Assembly (NCBI GenBank): GCA_050633885.1 | Contig: JBOEHK010000002.1 | Span: 496,001 to 560,000 of the forward strand | Reading direction: 5' to 3' | Source of the DNA: JAWSVE01 sp050633885 | GTDB lineage: Bacteria; Pseudomonadota; Gammaproteobacteria; Pseudomonadales; Cellvibrionaceae | DNA length: 64,000 nt | Part shown: positions 1 to 8,763 of the stretch, piece by piece | Layout: the number at the start of each line of letters is the position of its first letter | Position numbering within the stretch: position 1 is the first letter of the stretch | Notes under the pieces: model-generated | What the model was told of the DNA's origin: nothing | The model's database searches: none | Seen by the model: the letters and a program-made list of their open reading frames with translations, nothing else | Made by a program: the position numbers and the translations under genes

Positions 1-1047
1 TTGTGCATCTGTATCACCTACAGAATAACCGGCGATTAAATCAATGCTCAATGGACCTTGGAACCATGAAAAGAAACCATTAATACTTATGATATCTGAT
101 GTGAGCTCACCGCCATCATCGTGATATTCGGCATCAAAGTTCTTCCAGTCTATAACGGCGCCAATGTTCATGTTGCTATTGAGTTGGTAGTCAAGCCCTA
201 GCATGATTCCAGCTGTGTCATAATCATAACCCGCTTCATTTTCTGTTAGCCCGTGTTCAAAGCTTTCATACTGGAATGATGACAATAAGCTCCAAGGAGA
301 GTTTGTTGTGTCCCCAGCGGCACCACCTGTAAAAGGTATTCGGCTACCATTAATAGTAATAGATGGCGATTTATTGGCTTCACGTAGCTGTGATATCTCT
401 CGATGCAAGTCAGAAGATGTTGAACGAAAACTTTCGATTAGCAACCTTCGTTGTATCAGTGCTTCGTCAGGTGCAATTTGATTAATAGTTTTGTTAATGT
501 CAGTTTCTGAAGAGGAAAGCTGGTTACAGATATCGAGCACTTCATTTGGAGAAAGCTTAGATAAGCCAGAGGGTTGAATTGTTGGTGTTTCTGCACAGAG
601 ATTATCCAGTGCCTCACCCACTGAATTATTGCGAGCACCTTTTGCGAGTAGGACAAAATCGTTAACCTTTTCACCCTCTCCTGTTTCAGTATTTTCTGCC
701 ACGGTAATGGTGACTGTCGCCGACCCGCCATAGCCACTTTGGTCCGCAGCCGTATATGTAAAAGTGTCCGTTCCAAAAAAATCATCATTGGGAGGCGTAT
801 AGGCTAGCGTGTCATTTTCGGTGAGAACAATCGATCCGTAGCTCGCAGATGAGCTGTCGAAAGACTGAATAAAGATATCGGTTGGGCCCTCAAGGTTAGA
901 GGCATCATTTGCCAGAACATCAATGACAATAGTCCCGTTACCTTGTTGCATACTGGCGGAGTCGGGATTGGCGGTTACAAATGCAAGAACGCTGGGTGAG
1001 GCGGCAGATAGGAATAACAATGGAATGGCTTTGTGTATTTGCTTCAT
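1..1047 (-). CDS. Autotransporter outer-membrane protein with Ig-like domain, C-terminus cut by window edge
   Basis: The frame is open from an ATG at 1047 to base 1 (349 codons, no stop), so the C-terminus lies outside the window. A signal peptide (KAIPLLFLSAASPSVLA) is followed by a cadherin/VCBS-like Ig-type repeat (about residues 24-120, with IDVLANDASN and DTFTYTAADQSGYGG). A helical stretch (about 130-230) follows, then the beginning of a beta-barrel rich in alternating aromatic/polar residues and ending on an amphipathic strand (SIDLIAGYS). This order matches autotransporters with a C-terminal barrel that export an adhesin-like passenger. GGAG lies about 9 nt before the ATG. The passenger looks short and may have a structural or adhesive role; no catalytic motif is visible. 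Confidence 0.8.
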   Translation of the reverse strand, partial: MKQIHKAIPLLFLSAASPSVLAFVTANPDSASMQQGNGTIVIDVLANDASNLEGPTDIFIQSFDSSSASYGSIVLTENDTLAYTPPNDDFFGTDTFTYTAADQSGYGGSATVTITVAENTETGEGEKVNDFVLLAKGARNNSVGEALDNLCAETPTIQPSGLSKLSPNEVLDICNQLSSSETDINKTINQIAPDEALIQRRLLIESFRSTSSDLHREISQLREANKSPSITINGSRIPFTGGAAGDTTNSPWSLLSSFQYESFEHGLTENEAGYDYDTAGIMLGLDYQLNSNMNIGAVIDWKNFDAEYHDDGGELTSDIISINGFFSWFQGPLSIDLIAGYSVGDTDAQ

Positions 1048-1234
1048 GCAAAAAATCTCCGTTTTAAAAAGGGGTATGAGTCACGAGTTTATATTCTTGA
1101 TTCGCGCAGGAAGGATAATCTTGTGGATCGTTCGCAATGAGATGATAGTAATATCAGCACCCGGTGATCACTAGATTTGTTAATATAGTGAGTGTGATAA
1201 TTGCAGTCAATTAGCGACGGATGATGGCGAACTA

Positions 1235-2461
1235 ATGACAAATACAAAAAGTGGGCACACGATCCTTTGCACCTGGGAAATCGGATCGGAATTGGGCCAT
1301 ATTTCTAGACTTTCTGCAATAGTAAGAAAGTTGGAATCTCAAAACTATAACGTGGTTGTAGTACTAAAGGACTTGTCTCGAGCGTATCCGTTTTTTTCTG
1401 ATACTGATGTGATACTGATGCAAGCGCCAGTATGGTTACCACAAATCAGTATGCAAAGACCGATTGCTTGTCTTGCTGATAGTTTGTTGTTATTGGGATA
1501 TTTAGAAACTGACGCTCTGCACAGTTTAGTGAGGGCTTGGGAATCGATCATTGATTTAGTGAAGCCAGATTTAATGCTTTTTGATTATTCTCCAACTGCC
1601 ATGTTGGCGTCACAAAATTTTTCAGCTCCTAAACTATTAGTGGGAAATGGTTTCGCTGATCCGGCTCCCGGTTACCCCATCGCAGATTGGCGTCCGTATT
1701 CTAGTAATGATCAATTGATTCAACGCCAAGAAGAGAGGGTTTTAGTGCAAATAAATAACGTACTTTCGCGTAAAAATATTTCACCATTGACAAGGCTGAG
1801 TGATTTGTTTTCTGTTGATAAGACGTTGATCTCGACATTTTCTGAATTGGATTTGTACAAAGGATTACGAAAGCAAGCTGAATATTGTGTAGGCTCTTCA
1901 TCCGTTCTCGTCGATAAAAAAATACAATTTCCTGACTCTAAAAAATTAAAAATTGTTGCGTATTTAAAATCTGCCTATCCACAATTGCCTCTGTTAATAG
2001 AAGCGTTATCAAAATGTGATGGCAGTATTTTTATTGGCTGCCCTCAGGGAGATCCACAACAGTTTCAACAATATGTTTGTGAAGATTTTCAATTCAGCAC
2101 GGACTTAGTCGATTTAGAGTGTGCGATGACTGAAGCAGATTTGTTTGTTGGTCATGGGAATGCGGCAACAGTGAAGGAGAGTTTGGTAGCAGGAACCCCC
2201 GTATTGGTTTTACCCATCCAGTTAGAGCAACTACTCAGTGGAAAATTAGTGCAAGAAAATGGCTATGGCCGACTTGTGGAAAAGATAGAAAGCGTCGACG
2301 ACTTGGTTGTGGTGTTAAATGAAATGTTAAAAGGTAAAGATGAATACGCAAATCAGCTTTCAGAATTATTATCTCGACACCCAGAGTCGGGGAGGGTATC
2401 TATTTCCGATTCTGTAGCTACCCAAGTGCAGTTACTTTTATTGGACGATAAAAAAATCTAA
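1235..2461 (+). CDS. Glycosyltransferase, UGT/MGT-like (GT1-type fold)
   Basis: A 408-residue soluble protein with a two-Rossmann GT-B pattern. The N-terminus has an acceptor-side glycine loop with SELGHISRL. The C-terminal half carries a PSPG-like donor-binding stretch (about residues 305-350) with VGHGNAATVKESLVAGTPV followed by LPIQLEQ, in which the HG and the E..AGTP core are readable. Enzymes of this family move a nucleotide-activated sugar to small lipophilic or polyketide acceptors; the acceptor here cannot be told. No signal peptide, so cytoplasmic. It stands alone, divergent from the autotransporter and followed by a Fur-controlled operon. The ribosome site is weak. Confidence 0.75.
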   Translation: MTNTKSGHTILCTWEIGSELGHISRLSAIVRKLESQNYNVVVVLKDLSRAYPFFSDTDVILMQAPVWLPQISMQRPIACLADSLLLLGYLETDALHSLVRAWESIIDLVKPDLMLFDYSPTAMLASQNFSAPKLLVGNGFADPAPGYPIADWRPYSSNDQLIQRQEERVLVQINNVLSRKNISPLTRLSDLFSVDKTLISTFSELDLYKGLRKQAEYCVGSSSVLVDKKIQFPDSKKLKIVAYLKSAYPQLPLLIEALSKCDGSIFIGCPQGDPQQFQQYVCEDFQFSTDLVDLECAMTEADLFVGHGNAATVKESLVAGTPVLVLPIQLEQLLSGKLVQENGYGRLVEKIESVDDLVVVLNEMLKGKDEYANQLSELLSRHPESGRVSISDSVATQVQLLLLDDKKI

Positions 2462-2612
2462 TTTAATCAAATAGTTAGATCTCTTTGAGATCGATGTACT
2501 CCTAATTTTTCAACCCTTAAAACATAAAAATAAATAACCGGCAGCCCCAAAAAAAGATAGGGGAGAGCAGTTCTTGAATCTTCAAGAACAGGTAAGCTAC
2601 GAAAAATAATAT

Positions 2613-2640
2613 TGCAATTGATAATCATTATCATTAAGAT
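2613..2640 (+). promoter_or_regulatory. Fur-controlled promoter (Fur box 2619-2633)
   Basis: TGATAATCATTATCA at 2619-2633 is a perfect 7-1-7 inverted repeat, the core of the Fur operator consensus. It fills the spacer of a plausible sigma-70 promoter: TTGCAA at 2613-2618, 16 nt, TAAGAT at 2635-2640. Fur-Fe(II) binding here would block RNA polymerase directly, so the operon starting at 2668 should be turned on by iron limitation. Box and promoter are seen; regulation is inferred. Confidence 0.85.
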
Positions 2641-2667
2641 TCGCATTTTTCTCTGGAGGGAAATGCA

Positions 2668-3495
2668 ATGCTGAATCCTATTGTTCGATTATTTGTTCTA
2701 CCGTCAACTTTATTCGTGTCGCTCTTTGCATCACTTCACGTTTTTGCCCATACGCCTTATTACGTCCCCAATACCTTTGAAGTCTCTAAGAATGGTTTGG
2801 TGGCTCTCGACGCTTCCTTTGCCGAAATTTTTTTTGTTCCCGAAGTCGCTTTTAACAATGGCGACTTCAAAATTATTACGCCTGATGGAAAGGAAATTCA
2901 ACCCGATCTAGTTTCAGAATTAAAAACGAGAGTTGTTGTTGAGCATGTCTTGAAAACAGATGGCACTTATCGTTTTAGTACAGGTAAAAGGATAGGAGCG
3001 GTGTTTACCGTGTATGAAGAAAGCGGGGAAAGAAAAACAGCGCGCGGGGCAGAAAGCGACATTCCTAAAGATTCAAAAATACTAGAAAGGTATCAATCAA
3101 TCACTATGGCAGAAACTTATATTAGCAAAGGAGCACCCAGTAATACGGCATTAGCGGCAAAAAATATTGGCTTAGAAATTATTCCACAAGCAAACCCAAA
3201 TGATTTGTTTGTGGGTGATCAATTTTCAGGAGCCTTATTGTTTGATGGAAAACGGTTAAAAAATGCAGAGGTAAATATATACCTCGCGAAAAATCAATTC
3301 AGTTCTGAGAAGCCTGAGATAAGCGTTCAAAGCGATGATCAAGGTCTTGTCTCAATCCCTTTCACAAAAGAAGGTGTCTATCTCTTACGTGTTAGACACA
3401 GGGCGTTAGCGTCTGAGGCAAACAGTGCTAAAGATTTAGCGAACGTTGATTCTTTCAGCCATACCTACACATTAGTTATAGAAATATATAACTGA
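2668..3495 (+). CDS. DUF4198 periplasmic protein, first gene of a Fur-box operon
   Basis: A 275-residue secreted protein with a signal peptide ending near FASLHVFAHTPYY. The HTPYYVPNTF start, an N-terminal beta domain and a C-terminal Ig/transthyretin-like module (DQGLVSIPFTKEGVYLLRV, about residues 230-260) are typical of DUF4198. DUF4198 proteins are often encoded with TonB-dependent receptors and metal transporters and are thought to bind a metal or ligand in the periplasm; the exact job is unknown. Strong ribosome site (GGAGGGAA). It lies 35 nt after a perfect Fur box and heads the run DUF4198, EF-hand protein, TonB receptor, so a role in iron or haem uptake is inferred. Confidence 0.8.
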   Translation: MLNPIVRLFVLPSTLFVSLFASLHVFAHTPYYVPNTFEVSKNGLVALDASFAEIFFVPEVAFNNGDFKIITPDGKEIQPDLVSELKTRVVVEHVLKTDGTYRFSTGKRIGAVFTVYEESGERKTARGAESDIPKDSKILERYQSITMAETYISKGAPSNTALAAKNIGLEIIPQANPNDLFVGDQFSGALLFDGKRLKNAEVNIYLAKNQFSSEKPEISVQSDDQGLVSIPFTKEGVYLLRVRHRALASEANSAKDLANVDSFSHTYTLVIEIYN

Positions 3496-3571
3496 GTCTT
3501 CAATCTTACTTCCCGTGTCGTTAATAAAATAATGACAACGGTTCAGTGAATCTTCAATGAATGGGTGATTT

Positions 3572-4516
3572 ATGCAAATAAAATGTTATTTGATCGGTTT
3601 AGTACTCGCAAGTTTTTGTTCGATCAATGTTTTTTCCGATGTGAACCATATGTTAGAAAAAACAGATGCACAAAAAAAACTGATTTATATTAATGATTAT
3701 GATTCAAATAATGATTTAGCCGTTTCAGAAAAAGAGCGAGAAGTTATAGTAAGCATGGTGTTCTCATTTATAGATAAAAATAAAAATAAAAAAATAGAAA
3801 GCGATGAGTATAGTGATTTTAAAGTTGCTAGGTTAGAGGACAAGCTTTTTATGGAGAGCAGTTCTCATGTAAAGCAATCCGTCATTCGGTTTGATTCATT
3901 AGATGATAATAGTGATGAAAAAATAACTTTTTCTGAGTTTTCAAAATCAAGCCTAAGAATATTTAGTCTGTTTGATAAGAATAAAGACAATATCCTTGAT
4001 GAAAAGGATAGGAGTTTTAAAGAGAAGGACAATATCGCGAAAGAAAAAAACAATTTAATTGATGATAGAAGTGATGAGGCGCTAAAAATAATCAAACGAA
4101 AAATATCATCGGCGCAGTATTTGTTGTCTATGCCGAGCACTCATAATTGGGATGGCGTGTTTGTTCAATATGATAAAGATAAAAAGGGCGTAATAACGAA
4201 AGATAGTTTTGATAAGCAGAGAAGACATGTTTTTGACCGTGCGGATATGAATTCTGATGGTTGGTTAAGCGATGGTGAATATATCGGAGAATACAAAGAG
4301 CGAGTTGAAAACCGATTGCTGCAAGCGAGAACCTATTTTTTAGGACAGATAAAGAATGAATTTCGGCAGCAAGATACAAATAACAATGGAAGTTTGTCGG
4401 AAGAGGAGTACTTAAAGAATAGCAAAGAAAGGTTTAATCGCTTTGATGTCGATAATGATGGGTTTGTATCGCTCGACGATGAAATAACACAACGTAAATC
4501 TGTTGCCAAATATTAA
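3572..4516 (+). CDS. Secreted protein with eight EF-hand calcium-binding loops
   Basis: A 314-residue protein with a signal peptide (GLVLASFCSINVFS). Eight EF-hand-like loops can be counted in order: DYDSNNDLAVSE, DKNKNKKIESDE, DSLDDNSDEKITFSE, DKNKDNILDEKD, DKDKKGVITKDS, DMNSDGWLSDGE, DTNNNGSLSEEE and DVDNDGFVSLDDE. Most keep the acidic 1/3/5 positions and a final E/D; the last four are closest to consensus and the third has spacing that departs from it. The rest is Lys/Glu-rich helix. It sits between DUF4198 and a TonB receptor, ending 14 nt before the receptor's preferred start, so it should be co-expressed under Fur. Calcium binding is predicted from the loops; why an iron-regulated operon carries a calmodulin-like periplasmic protein is unknown. 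Confidence 0.8.
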   Translation: MQIKCYLIGLVLASFCSINVFSDVNHMLEKTDAQKKLIYINDYDSNNDLAVSEKEREVIVSMVFSFIDKNKNKKIESDEYSDFKVARLEDKLFMESSSHVKQSVIRFDSLDDNSDEKITFSEFSKSSLRIFSLFDKNKDNILDEKDRSFKEKDNIAKEKNNLIDDRSDEALKIIKRKISSAQYLLSMPSTHNWDGVFVQYDKDKKGVITKDSFDKQRRHVFDRADMNSDGWLSDGEYIGEYKERVENRLLQARTYFLGQIKNEFRQQDTNNNGSLSEEEYLKNSKERFNRFDVDNDGFVSLDDEITQRKSVAKY

Positions 4517-4530
4517 TAGGGGTGAATAAA

Positions 4531-6771
4531 GTGAAGCATCATAGCGATATAAAAAACCGTCATTTTACGAAGTTAACAATTTTTTCGGCTATAGCATTAT
4601 TTTCGGTAAGCGTTTTTTCTCAAGAAAAGGCAGAAAACTCTGATGTTAAAAAGAAACGAAAATCAGTGGAAGAGATGGTCGTGGTAGGTTATCGATATCC
4701 GACTAGCCTCCAAAATGTCGCGGGTTCTGTAACACTGATTGACTCAGAAGAAATTGAATCTATACAGGCAAGCAATATAGCCGATATTTTAGAAAATCAA
4801 CCCGGCGTTGAAGTGGAAAGTGATGCTAGATTTGGGATCAGAAGTATTAATGTAAGAGGACTTTCCGGTAACTATGTAAAAATAAAGGTGGATAACGTAG
4901 ATCAGCCGGCAGAGTTTGATGGCGGAACTTTTATTGGTTCATCGAGAATTGATTTGGATGTGGATTTGTTAAAGATGATCGAGGTGGTCAAGGGGCCTGC
5001 GTCGAGTACACAAGGAAGCGAAGCAATAGGCGGATCGGTTTTGTTTTCAACTATTGATCCTGTCGATATGTTAGGTCAAAAAGGTGATGGAATAACTGGT
5101 TGGTTAAAATCGAGTGTTCATTCCGTTGATGATGGAAAAAGTCTTTCGTTAGCCATTGCAAATCGTCAAGGAGATATAGAGTCGATGCTAGCGTATACAA
5201 AAAGAACGGGAGATAAAATAGATTCTTTTGGTGATGTACCTGATCGTGAATCAGATGCAGATAATGTTTTAGGTAAAGTGGTTTATCATTTAACGGAATC
5301 ACAACAAATAAAATTATCGGCGGAGTTAGCTCAAGCAGATTCTGATGGCGAACCGAATAATCCAGGGAGCTATGACGATTTTTATTATACCGAGGATACG
5401 AGCAAAAGAACTCGTTTAGGTTTGTCGCATCAATGGGAATCTAATAATGTTATGTTTGATGATTCGAATATTCAATTGGATTGGCAAAAAAAACAACAAG
5501 ACAGTAACACGTTTAGAAAGCAGCTGGTGGGCAATGCGGAAAATAAAGAATATGGGTATGAGGAAGAAGGTGTTCAGCTTGATATTCAATTTACCAAAAC
5601 AACGTTTCCGCTTAGCAAAACTGGGGTTACTCCTCAAAGAAGAATTTATCCTCAGCCAGTCGAGCATAATTTTGCGTACGGTTTAACCTTAAAACAGGCT
5701 GACTATGAAAATATTAATTTGACTTGGTACGATGATAATGGCGATGGCGTTATCAATGATCGTTCAAGGCAGTATTTTTATATTCCTTCCGCTAAGTCAA
5801 CAGCAACAGGAGTTTATTTTCAAGACGAAATTGTTTTAGCTCAAGGAAGATTACGCATTACACCGGGTATCCGGTTCGATCAATTCACTGTGGATCCCCA
5901 ATCGCTGGAATTAGATTTGGGAATGGAGCTCACCGGTTACTCCTCAACGAACACTTATGAAAAATATGAAGACGAAGAATTTACGGGTCGTCTTGGCGTT
6001 GTTTACGCCATCAATAATGAAGTTCGTATCTTTTCTCAATATAGCCAAGGATTTAAATCCCCTGATTTTAGACAGCTTTATTATTCTTGGAGTAATGACA
6101 TGTTTGGTTACAAGTCTGAACCAAATCCTGATTTAACATCAGAGTATAGTGATTCTATTGAGTTGGGGTTACGTGGTAATTCAGAATTTTCTGATTGGGA
6201 AGTTGTCGTATTTAAAAGTGAATATAACGATTTTATTGAACAGCGTTCAGAATACACAGATCCCAACTACCCCTACGGTGTAACAAGATTCGAAAACATT
6301 CGAGAAGCGGGGATAAAAGGCATTGAATTGAGTTCGCAAATATATCTTGGTCCTCTCAATGTTATTGACGGTGCGTCAATTCGTTTTTCTGCTGCCTATG
6401 CAGATGGTGAAACAGGTGACGGAGAACCTTTAGAAAGTGTGAATCCATTCTCTGCGCATTTAAGATTAGGCTATGATGCACCAAGTTCTCTGTGGGGGCT
6501 TGCATTAAAAATAAATTATGCGGATGCAGTTGATAGAAATGATGTGATAGACCCATCAACACAATATTTGCCAGATAGTTACATGTCGATGGATTTAAAT
6601 GCTTATTGGGAACCCGTTAAAAATTTAACGCTTAGAGCAGGTGTTAATAACATTGCTGATAAGCAATATGAAAGATGGTCAAGTGTGAGAGGCTTGTCGG
6701 CAGATAATTTCGAAGATCGCTATTCCCAGCCAGGAAGACATTGGGCGCTAACAGTAAAATATCAACTGTAG
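4531..6771 (+). CDS. TonB-dependent receptor, haem/haemoglobin receptor type
   Basis: An outer-membrane active transporter: signal sequence (FSAIALFSVSVFSQ), TonB box/plug (EEMVVVGYRYPTSLQN, then NIADILENQPGVEVES and the plug signature VVKGPASSTQGSEAIGG), and a C-terminal barrel ending in LTVKYQL. The strand-loop FSQYSQGFKSPDFRQLYY followed by PNPDLTSEYSDS resembles the FRAP and NPNL boxes of haem/haemoglobin receptors such as HmuR/ShuA. Two in-frame GTG codons compete as start (4522 and 4531); AGGGG sits 8 nt before 4531, so that one is chosen (746 aa). Last gene of the Fur-box operon. Haem as substrate is inferred from family motifs only. Confidence 0.85.
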   Translation: MKHHSDIKNRHFTKLTIFSAIALFSVSVFSQEKAENSDVKKKRKSVEEMVVVGYRYPTSLQNVAGSVTLIDSEEIESIQASNIADILENQPGVEVESDARFGIRSINVRGLSGNYVKIKVDNVDQPAEFDGGTFIGSSRIDLDVDLLKMIEVVKGPASSTQGSEAIGGSVLFSTIDPVDMLGQKGDGITGWLKSSVHSVDDGKSLSLAIANRQGDIESMLAYTKRTGDKIDSFGDVPDRESDADNVLGKVVYHLTESQQIKLSAELAQADSDGEPNNPGSYDDFYYTEDTSKRTRLGLSHQWESNNVMFDDSNIQLDWQKKQQDSNTFRKQLVGNAENKEYGYEEEGVQLDIQFTKTTFPLSKTGVTPQRRIYPQPVEHNFAYGLTLKQADYENINLTWYDDNGDGVINDRSRQYFYIPSAKSTATGVYFQDEIVLAQGRLRITPGIRFDQFTVDPQSLELDLGMELTGYSSTNTYEKYEDEEFTGRLGVVYAINNEVRIFSQYSQGFKSPDFRQLYYSWSNDMFGYKSEPNPDLTSEYSDSIELGLRGNSEFSDWEVVVFKSEYNDFIEQRSEYTDPNYPYGVTRFENIREAGIKGIELSSQIYLGPLNVIDGASIRFSAAYADGETGDGEPLESVNPFSAHLRLGYDAPSSLWGLALKINYADAVDRNDVIDPSTQYLPDSYMSMDLNAYWEPVKNLTLRAGVNNIADKQYERWSSVRGLSADNFEDRYSQPGRHWALTVKYQL

Positions 6772-6791
6772 TATTGGTTTAAGGAAATATT

Positions 6792-6881
6792 AAATTAACT
6801 TCTAGGTCAGCCTCGCTTAATGGAATGAGTGACGCTTAAATTTTATATAAAGCAGTTAAAATATTTAGAAGTTAATTTTTT
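6792..6881 (+). terminator. Long inverted repeat ending in a T-run (terminator or small structured element)
   Basis: A perfect 13-bp inverted repeat (AAATTAACTTCTA at 6792-6804 and its complement at 6866-6878) encloses 61 nt, followed by T residues to 6881. It lies 20 nt after the receptor stop and could be its terminator, but the loop is unusually long and holds two copies of CGCTTAA (from 6814 and 6833), so a MITE-like remnant is also possible. Confidence 0.5.
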
Positions 6882-6985
6882 AAGACTATTTTTATTTTTC
6901 GTACTCTTGGTGTTCTTATATTCTCCAAATATTTATGTTTTCCAGTATCTGTTATTTTGGCAGCACCTTGTAATTTATTGGCATC

Positions 6986-7393
6986 TTACTCTACTTTAAC
7001 GATTGTTCCCTGAGCTGCAGCCACAAGTTTTTCTTCATCGTTCGACACAGCATACACTTTGCATTCACACACCGCTTGGCTCTTTCCTGAAGACAAAACC
7101 GTTGCGCGAGCAATTAATTTTTCACCAATTGCCGGCCGCAAATAATTAATTTTATATTCTGACGTTAGGCAATTTTTTAAAATTGACCCGCCTGCATAAG
7201 TCAAGCAATTGTCAGCAAGATAGCTTACAACTCCTCCATGAGCAAACCCGTGCTGTTGTTTATGCTCATCTTTGATGACGAGTTGTAGTTCAGCTTTGTT
7301 TTTTTCGAAGTGGGTGAGTTCGGCGCCTAACAATTTGCTAAAAGGTTGTGAGTCGAGGACTTGTTTTCCGAAATCCAATAACTTGTCTGACAT
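6986..7393 (-). CDS. PaaI-family hotdog thioesterase
   Basis: A 135-residue single hotdog domain. The active-site stretch HGFAHGGVVSYLADNCLTY matches the HGG(x)hxxLAD pattern of PaaI/YdiI acyl-CoA thioesterases, and the C-terminal strands (KINYLRPAIGEKLIARATV) complete the fold. Such enzymes hydrolyse aryl- or acyl-CoA thioesters in the cytoplasm; the substrate cannot be read from sequence. The frame continues upstream to 7507, but the ATG at 7393 has a good ribosome site (AAAGGTAAAG) and gives the usual family length, so it is chosen. Monocistronic, convergent with the TonB receptor. Confidence 0.85.
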   Translation of the reverse strand: MSDKLLDFGKQVLDSQPFSKLLGAELTHFEKNKAELQLVIKDEHKQQHGFAHGGVVSYLADNCLTYAGGSILKNCLTSEYKINYLRPAIGEKLIARATVLSSGKSQAVCECKVYAVSNDEEKLVAAAQGTIVKVE

Positions 7394-7541
7394 AACTTTA
7401 CCTTTTCGGTCTATTTTCCGTTTGATTTTGCTAGTTTCATTCTGGCGTCTATTGTAAATTAGTTTTCGACTCGGTTGCGATAACTCAGTAATTTTAAAGT
7501 GACTCACTGTTCAATAATAAGCTAGAAATAAAGAGGGCAAT

Positions 7542-8102
7542 ATGAACGTCAATATGAAAAGTTTATGCTTAACCAGTTTGCAATCGTTTAAAAGCCTAAT
7601 TTTTATTTTTTGCATATTAACGGTAAGCGTATCAGTCAAGGCCGATCAGTTGGCGTTGGCATTTACTGATACTGTTTGGACGAGCAAAGGCATTCCAGAA
7701 GGTCAGCAGTGTCATCGTTTTAAGGGTGTGAACCCTCAATCGCCAGAGCTGATTGTCAAAAATATTCCAGCAGAAGCGACGGCTATTATATTGGAATTTA
7801 GCGATCGAAGTTTTGCCAATATGGATAAAGGTGGGCATGGCAAAGTTGGCTATAAGATTGAAAAGGGAGTGAAGGAAATGACTATACCTCGTATTCCTGG
7901 CCATACAGATGTGCTTCCGGAAAACTTTTTTATCGTTGCTCATCATAAAGCTCCGGGATGGGATACTGCAGGAGCTTACTTGCCGCCTTGTTCGGGCGGA
8001 CGCGGCAATCAATATTTTATCGATGCCAAAGCAGTGATTCTTTCTGGGGAAGATGTTTCAAATGTCATTTCCCAAGCCAGTATTCAAATGGCTACTTACT
8101 AA
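7542..8102 (+). CDS. Secreted PEBP-like (YbhB/YbcL) family protein
   Basis: A 186-residue protein with a signal peptide (LIFIFCILTVSVSVKA). It has the PEBP pattern: SPELIVKNIPAEATAIIL near the start, a central GHGKVGYKI strand and a C-terminal PPCSGGRGNQYFIDAKAV block that matches the ligand-pocket signature (PCPP-G-HRY-F). The family binds anionic groups or small ligands; bacterial members are mostly of unknown function. Good ribosome site (AGAGGG). A stem-loop follows at 8120. Assignment to the superfamily is by motif, at low overall similarity. Confidence 0.65.
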   Translation: MNVNMKSLCLTSLQSFKSLIFIFCILTVSVSVKADQLALAFTDTVWTSKGIPEGQQCHRFKGVNPQSPELIVKNIPAEATAIILEFSDRSFANMDKGGHGKVGYKIEKGVKEMTIPRIPGHTDVLPENFFIVAHHKAPGWDTAGAYLPPCSGGRGNQYFIDAKAVILSGEDVSNVISQASIQMATY

Positions 8103-8119
8103 ATAGATGTCGAATGTTG

Positions 8120-8146
8120 AAAAGTTTAATCACTGATTAAACTTTT
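8120..8146 (+). terminator. Perfect 11-bp stem-loop after the PEBP-like gene
   Basis: AAAAGTTTAAT, a 5-nt loop CACTG, then ATTAAACTTTT. The arms pair perfectly and the 3' arm ends in TTTT, as in a factor-independent terminator. It lies 17 nt after the stop. Confidence 0.65.
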
Positions 8147-8183
8147 GGTTGAGGGTGTCAAGACAAAAACTTTGGAGACGATG

Positions 8184-8552
8184 ATGATTGGATACACAAC
8201 GCTAGGAACTAATGATCTGGAAAAAGCGGTCGCTTTTTATAACACTTTGCTGTCTTTGCTAGGCGCGAAACAAGCGATCTCAACTGAGACGATGACGCTG
8301 TGGGGAACTGGCCCGGACAAACCAATGTTTGCTGTGGCAAAACCGTACGATGGTCAAGCTGCAACTGTCGGCAATGGATCTATGGTCGCGTTAGTGTTGC
8401 CGGATAAACCATCAGTGGATGCTTTTTACAAAAAGGGCCTTGAGCTTGGAGGGCGTGATGAAGGTGAGCCGGGTATGAGAACAGATAATTTTTATGGTGC
8501 TTATATCCGAGATCTTGATGGCAATAAGCTCTGTGCTTTTTGTATGGTGTGA
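8184..8552 (+). CDS. VOC superfamily (glyoxalase/bleomycin-resistance-like) protein
   Basis: A 122-residue VOC domain: an IGYTTLGTNDLEKAVAFYN beginning, a central LVLPDKPSVDAFYKKGLELGG helix and a RDLDGNKLCAFCMV end with the DxDGN turn of these metal-dependent enzymes. Members include glyoxalases, fosfomycin/bleomycin resistance proteins and dioxygenases; this one lacks features pointing to a single activity. An in-frame TTG at 8145 would lie within the preceding stem-loop, so the ATG at 8184 (GGAG 6 nt upstream) is preferred; ATG 8181 is the alternative. Confidence 0.8.
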   Translation: MIGYTTLGTNDLEKAVAFYNTLLSLLGAKQAISTETMTLWGTGPDKPMFAVAKPYDGQAATVGNGSMVALVLPDKPSVDAFYKKGLELGGRDEGEPGMRTDNFYGAYIRDLDGNKLCAFCMV

Positions 8553-8570
8553 GCTCAAAAGCGCTAAATA

Positions 8571-8614
8571 AAGGATAGGTAGGCACTTTCTAGTGGTATG
8601 CGCACCTATCTTTT
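8571..8614 (+). terminator. Stem-loop with T-tail after the VOC gene
   Basis: GATAGGT (8574-8580) pairs with ACCTATC (8604-8610), with a nested CACT/AGTG stem inside. The 5' side is preceded by A residues and the 3' side is followed by TTTT. It ends the VOC transcript before deaD. Confidence 0.55.
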
Positions 8615-8763
8615 GATTGTTTTTTAATCTATTTGAAGCTTTTCATAAGAATCTCCTGTATACTCCCGCCCCCATTTCACACGATTGGATCGAATCCAGT
8701 TGTGACACTTTTCCATTTTCTATGCGTGAAAGCGCCGCTCTATTCTAGGTTCTAGGTAAAAAT

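Noticed and set aside
923..1174. 83-codon plus-strand frame at the left end
   Set aside because: It overlaps the signal peptide and Ig domain of the autotransporter on the other strand and has no protein-like features.
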